A stretch of DNA of 6,225 nt, taken from Bacillota bacterium. GTDB lineage: Bacteria; Bacillota; Clostridia; Oscillospirales; Ruminococcaceae. The position numbers were made by a program, and so were the translations under genes. The notes beneath the pieces are model-generated. The model made no database searches. It worked only from the letters and a program-made list of their open reading frames with translations, and was not told where the DNA came from. Numbering within the stretch: position 1 is the first letter of the stretch; every line of letters starts with the position of its first letter. Below, piece by piece: positions 5,173-6,225 of this stretch. The stretch covers positions 1-6,225 of the forward strand of contig JAEXNS010000244.1 of the NCBI GenBank assembly GCA_023439605.1, written 5' to 3'.

Positions 5173-6225
5173 TTAGAAGCCCATTCCACCTTGTGGCATC
5201 ATTGGAGGTGCTGGATTTTCTTCTTTTATATCAGCTACTAAACTTTCTGTTGTCAATACCATTGCAGATACAGAAGCTGCATTTTGTAATGCTGAACGTG
5301 TAACCTTAGTTGGGTCTACAATTCCTGATGAAATCATATCTACATATTCTTCTTTATATGCATCAAAACCATATCCAACTTTACGTGAACGTTTGATTTG
5401 TTCTATAATTACGCTTCCTTCTAAGCCTGCATTTGTAGCTATTTGACGAACTGGCTCTTCAAGTGCTCTTAAAACTATTTTTGCACCTGTTTTTTCATCG
5501 CCCTCAAGTGCATCTATAAGTTTTTCTATTTCTGGCATAGCATTGATTAAAGCTGTACCACCACCTGCAACAATACCTTCTTCAACTGCTGCTTTAGTAG
5601 CTGCAAGTGCATCTTCTATTCTTAATTTTTTCTCTTTCATTTCAACTTCTGTAGCAGCACCAACTTTGATTACAGCTACACCACCAGAAAGTTTTGCAAG
5701 TCTTTCTTGTAATTTTTCTTTGTCAAAATCAGAAGTAGTAACTTCAATTTGTGATTTTATTTGAGAAATTCTTTCTTTAATAGCTTCAGAAGTACCTACT
5801 CCATCAACTATAATAGTATTTTCTTTTTGGATAACTACTTGTCTTGCTTTTCCTAACTGTTCTACTTTTGTTTCTTTAAGGTCTAATCCCAATTCTTCTG
5901 TTATAACTTCGCCGCCTGTTAAAATAGCGATATCTCTTAACATATCTTTACGTCTATCACCAAATCCAGGAGCTTTAACACCAACACAAACAAAAGTTCC
6001 TCTTAGTTTGTTTAGTATCAAAGTTGTCAAAGCTTCACCTTCGATATCTTCAGCTATAATTACAAGTTTTTTACCAGACTGAACTATTTGTTCTAACAAT
6101 GGTAAAATTTCTTGTATTGATGAAATTTTTTTATCTGTAATTAATAAGTATGCATCATCAATAACTGCTTCCATTTTTTCTGTGTCTGTTACCATATAAG
6201 GTGAAATATATCCACGGTCAAATTG
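5173..6225 (-). CDS. groEL: Chaperonin GroEL (60 kDa), N-terminus outside window
   Basis: The minus-strand frame is open from the window edge, starting QFDRGYISPYMVTDT, so the internal ATG at 6195 is not the gene's start. The 350 visible residues correspond to about residue 194 onward of E. coli GroEL: most of the apical domain, the second intermediate segment and the C-terminal equatorial domain. Hallmarks are IIAEDIEGEALTTL, KAPGFGDRRK, KLSGGVAVIKVGAATE, VEEGIVAGGGTAL and IVDPTKVTRSAL, which carries the aspartate equivalent to the ATPase residue D398. The C-terminus reads PAPPMMPQGGMGF, with a short G-G-M element rather than the long GGM repeats of E. coli. GroEL forms the double-ring ATP-driven folding chamber in the cytoplasm with GroES. 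The upstream groES and any CIRCE element lie outside the window. Confidence 0.98.
   Translation of the reverse strand, partial: QFDRGYISPYMVTDTEKMEAVIDDAYLLITDKKISSIQEILPLLEQIVQSGKKLVIIAEDIEGEALTTLILNKLRGTFVCVGVKAPGFGDRRKDMLRDIAILTGGEVITEELGLDLKETKVEQLGKARQVVIQKENTIIVDGVGTSEAIKERISQIKSQIEVTTSDFDKEKLQERLAKLSGGVAVIKVGAATEVEMKEKKLRIEDALAATKAAVEEGIVAGGGTALINAMPEIEKLIDALEGDEKTGAKIVLRALEEPVRQIATNAGLEGSVIIEQIKRSRKVGYGFDAYKEEYVDMISSGIVDPTKVTRSALQNAASVSAMVLTTESLVADIKEENPAPPMMPQGGMGF

Noticed and set aside
5543..5764. Small plus-strand reading frame inside groEL
   Set aside because: It is antisense to highly conserved GroEL sequence, has no ribosome binding site, and has a low-complexity Ala/Ser composition typical of a shadow frame.

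Overview
The window is AT-rich, uses typical Firmicutes signals (AGGAGG-type ribosome binding sites, TTGACA/TATAAT-like promoters, hairpin plus T-run terminators), and carries two secreted proteins with C-terminal dockerins. This points to a low-GC, polysaccharide-degrading anaerobe of the Clostridia that builds a cellulosome. Runs of threonine in the linkers recall Ruminococcus-like Oscillospiraceae, but the genus cannot be fixed from this sequence.

Layout from left to right. (1) Positions 1-866 hold a two-gene minus-strand operon: a cysteine hydrolase of the isochorismatase superfamily, followed by an ArsC/Spx-type thioredoxin-fold protein cut by the window edge. A TTGACA-N17-TATCAT promoter drives it. 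(2) A strong terminator at 891-930 separates it from a minus-strand secreted pectin methylesterase (CE8) with a threonine linker, an unassigned beta-rich domain, a second linker and a dockerin. (3) A 334-bp divergent intergenic region (2675-3008) holds two promoters and a row of short GC-rich hairpins. (4) The only plus-strand gene, 3009-4082, encodes a secreted protein with a lysozyme/SLT-like (GH23-like) catalytic domain and a dockerin. (5) A 180-bp stretch follows, with a GC-rich block and a bidirectional terminator. (6) A minus-strand cytoplasmic beta-lactamase/serine-hydrolase-fold protein lies downstream of groEL. (7) The C-terminal two thirds of GroEL runs off the right edge.

The two dockerin proteins are the core of the window. 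One should demethylate pectin in plant cell walls. The other, if the fold assignment is right, cleaves a beta-1,4-linked amino-sugar polymer (peptidoglycan or chitin), which is unusual cargo for a cellulosome. An exact 18-bp sequence occurs in opposite orientation on either side of the lysozyme-like gene, so this gene may sit in a mobile or repeat-bounded segment. The flanking genes (groEL, beta-lactamase-like, cysteine hydrolase, ArsC-like) look like ordinary chromosomal housekeeping or accessory genes with no evident link to the dockerin pair.
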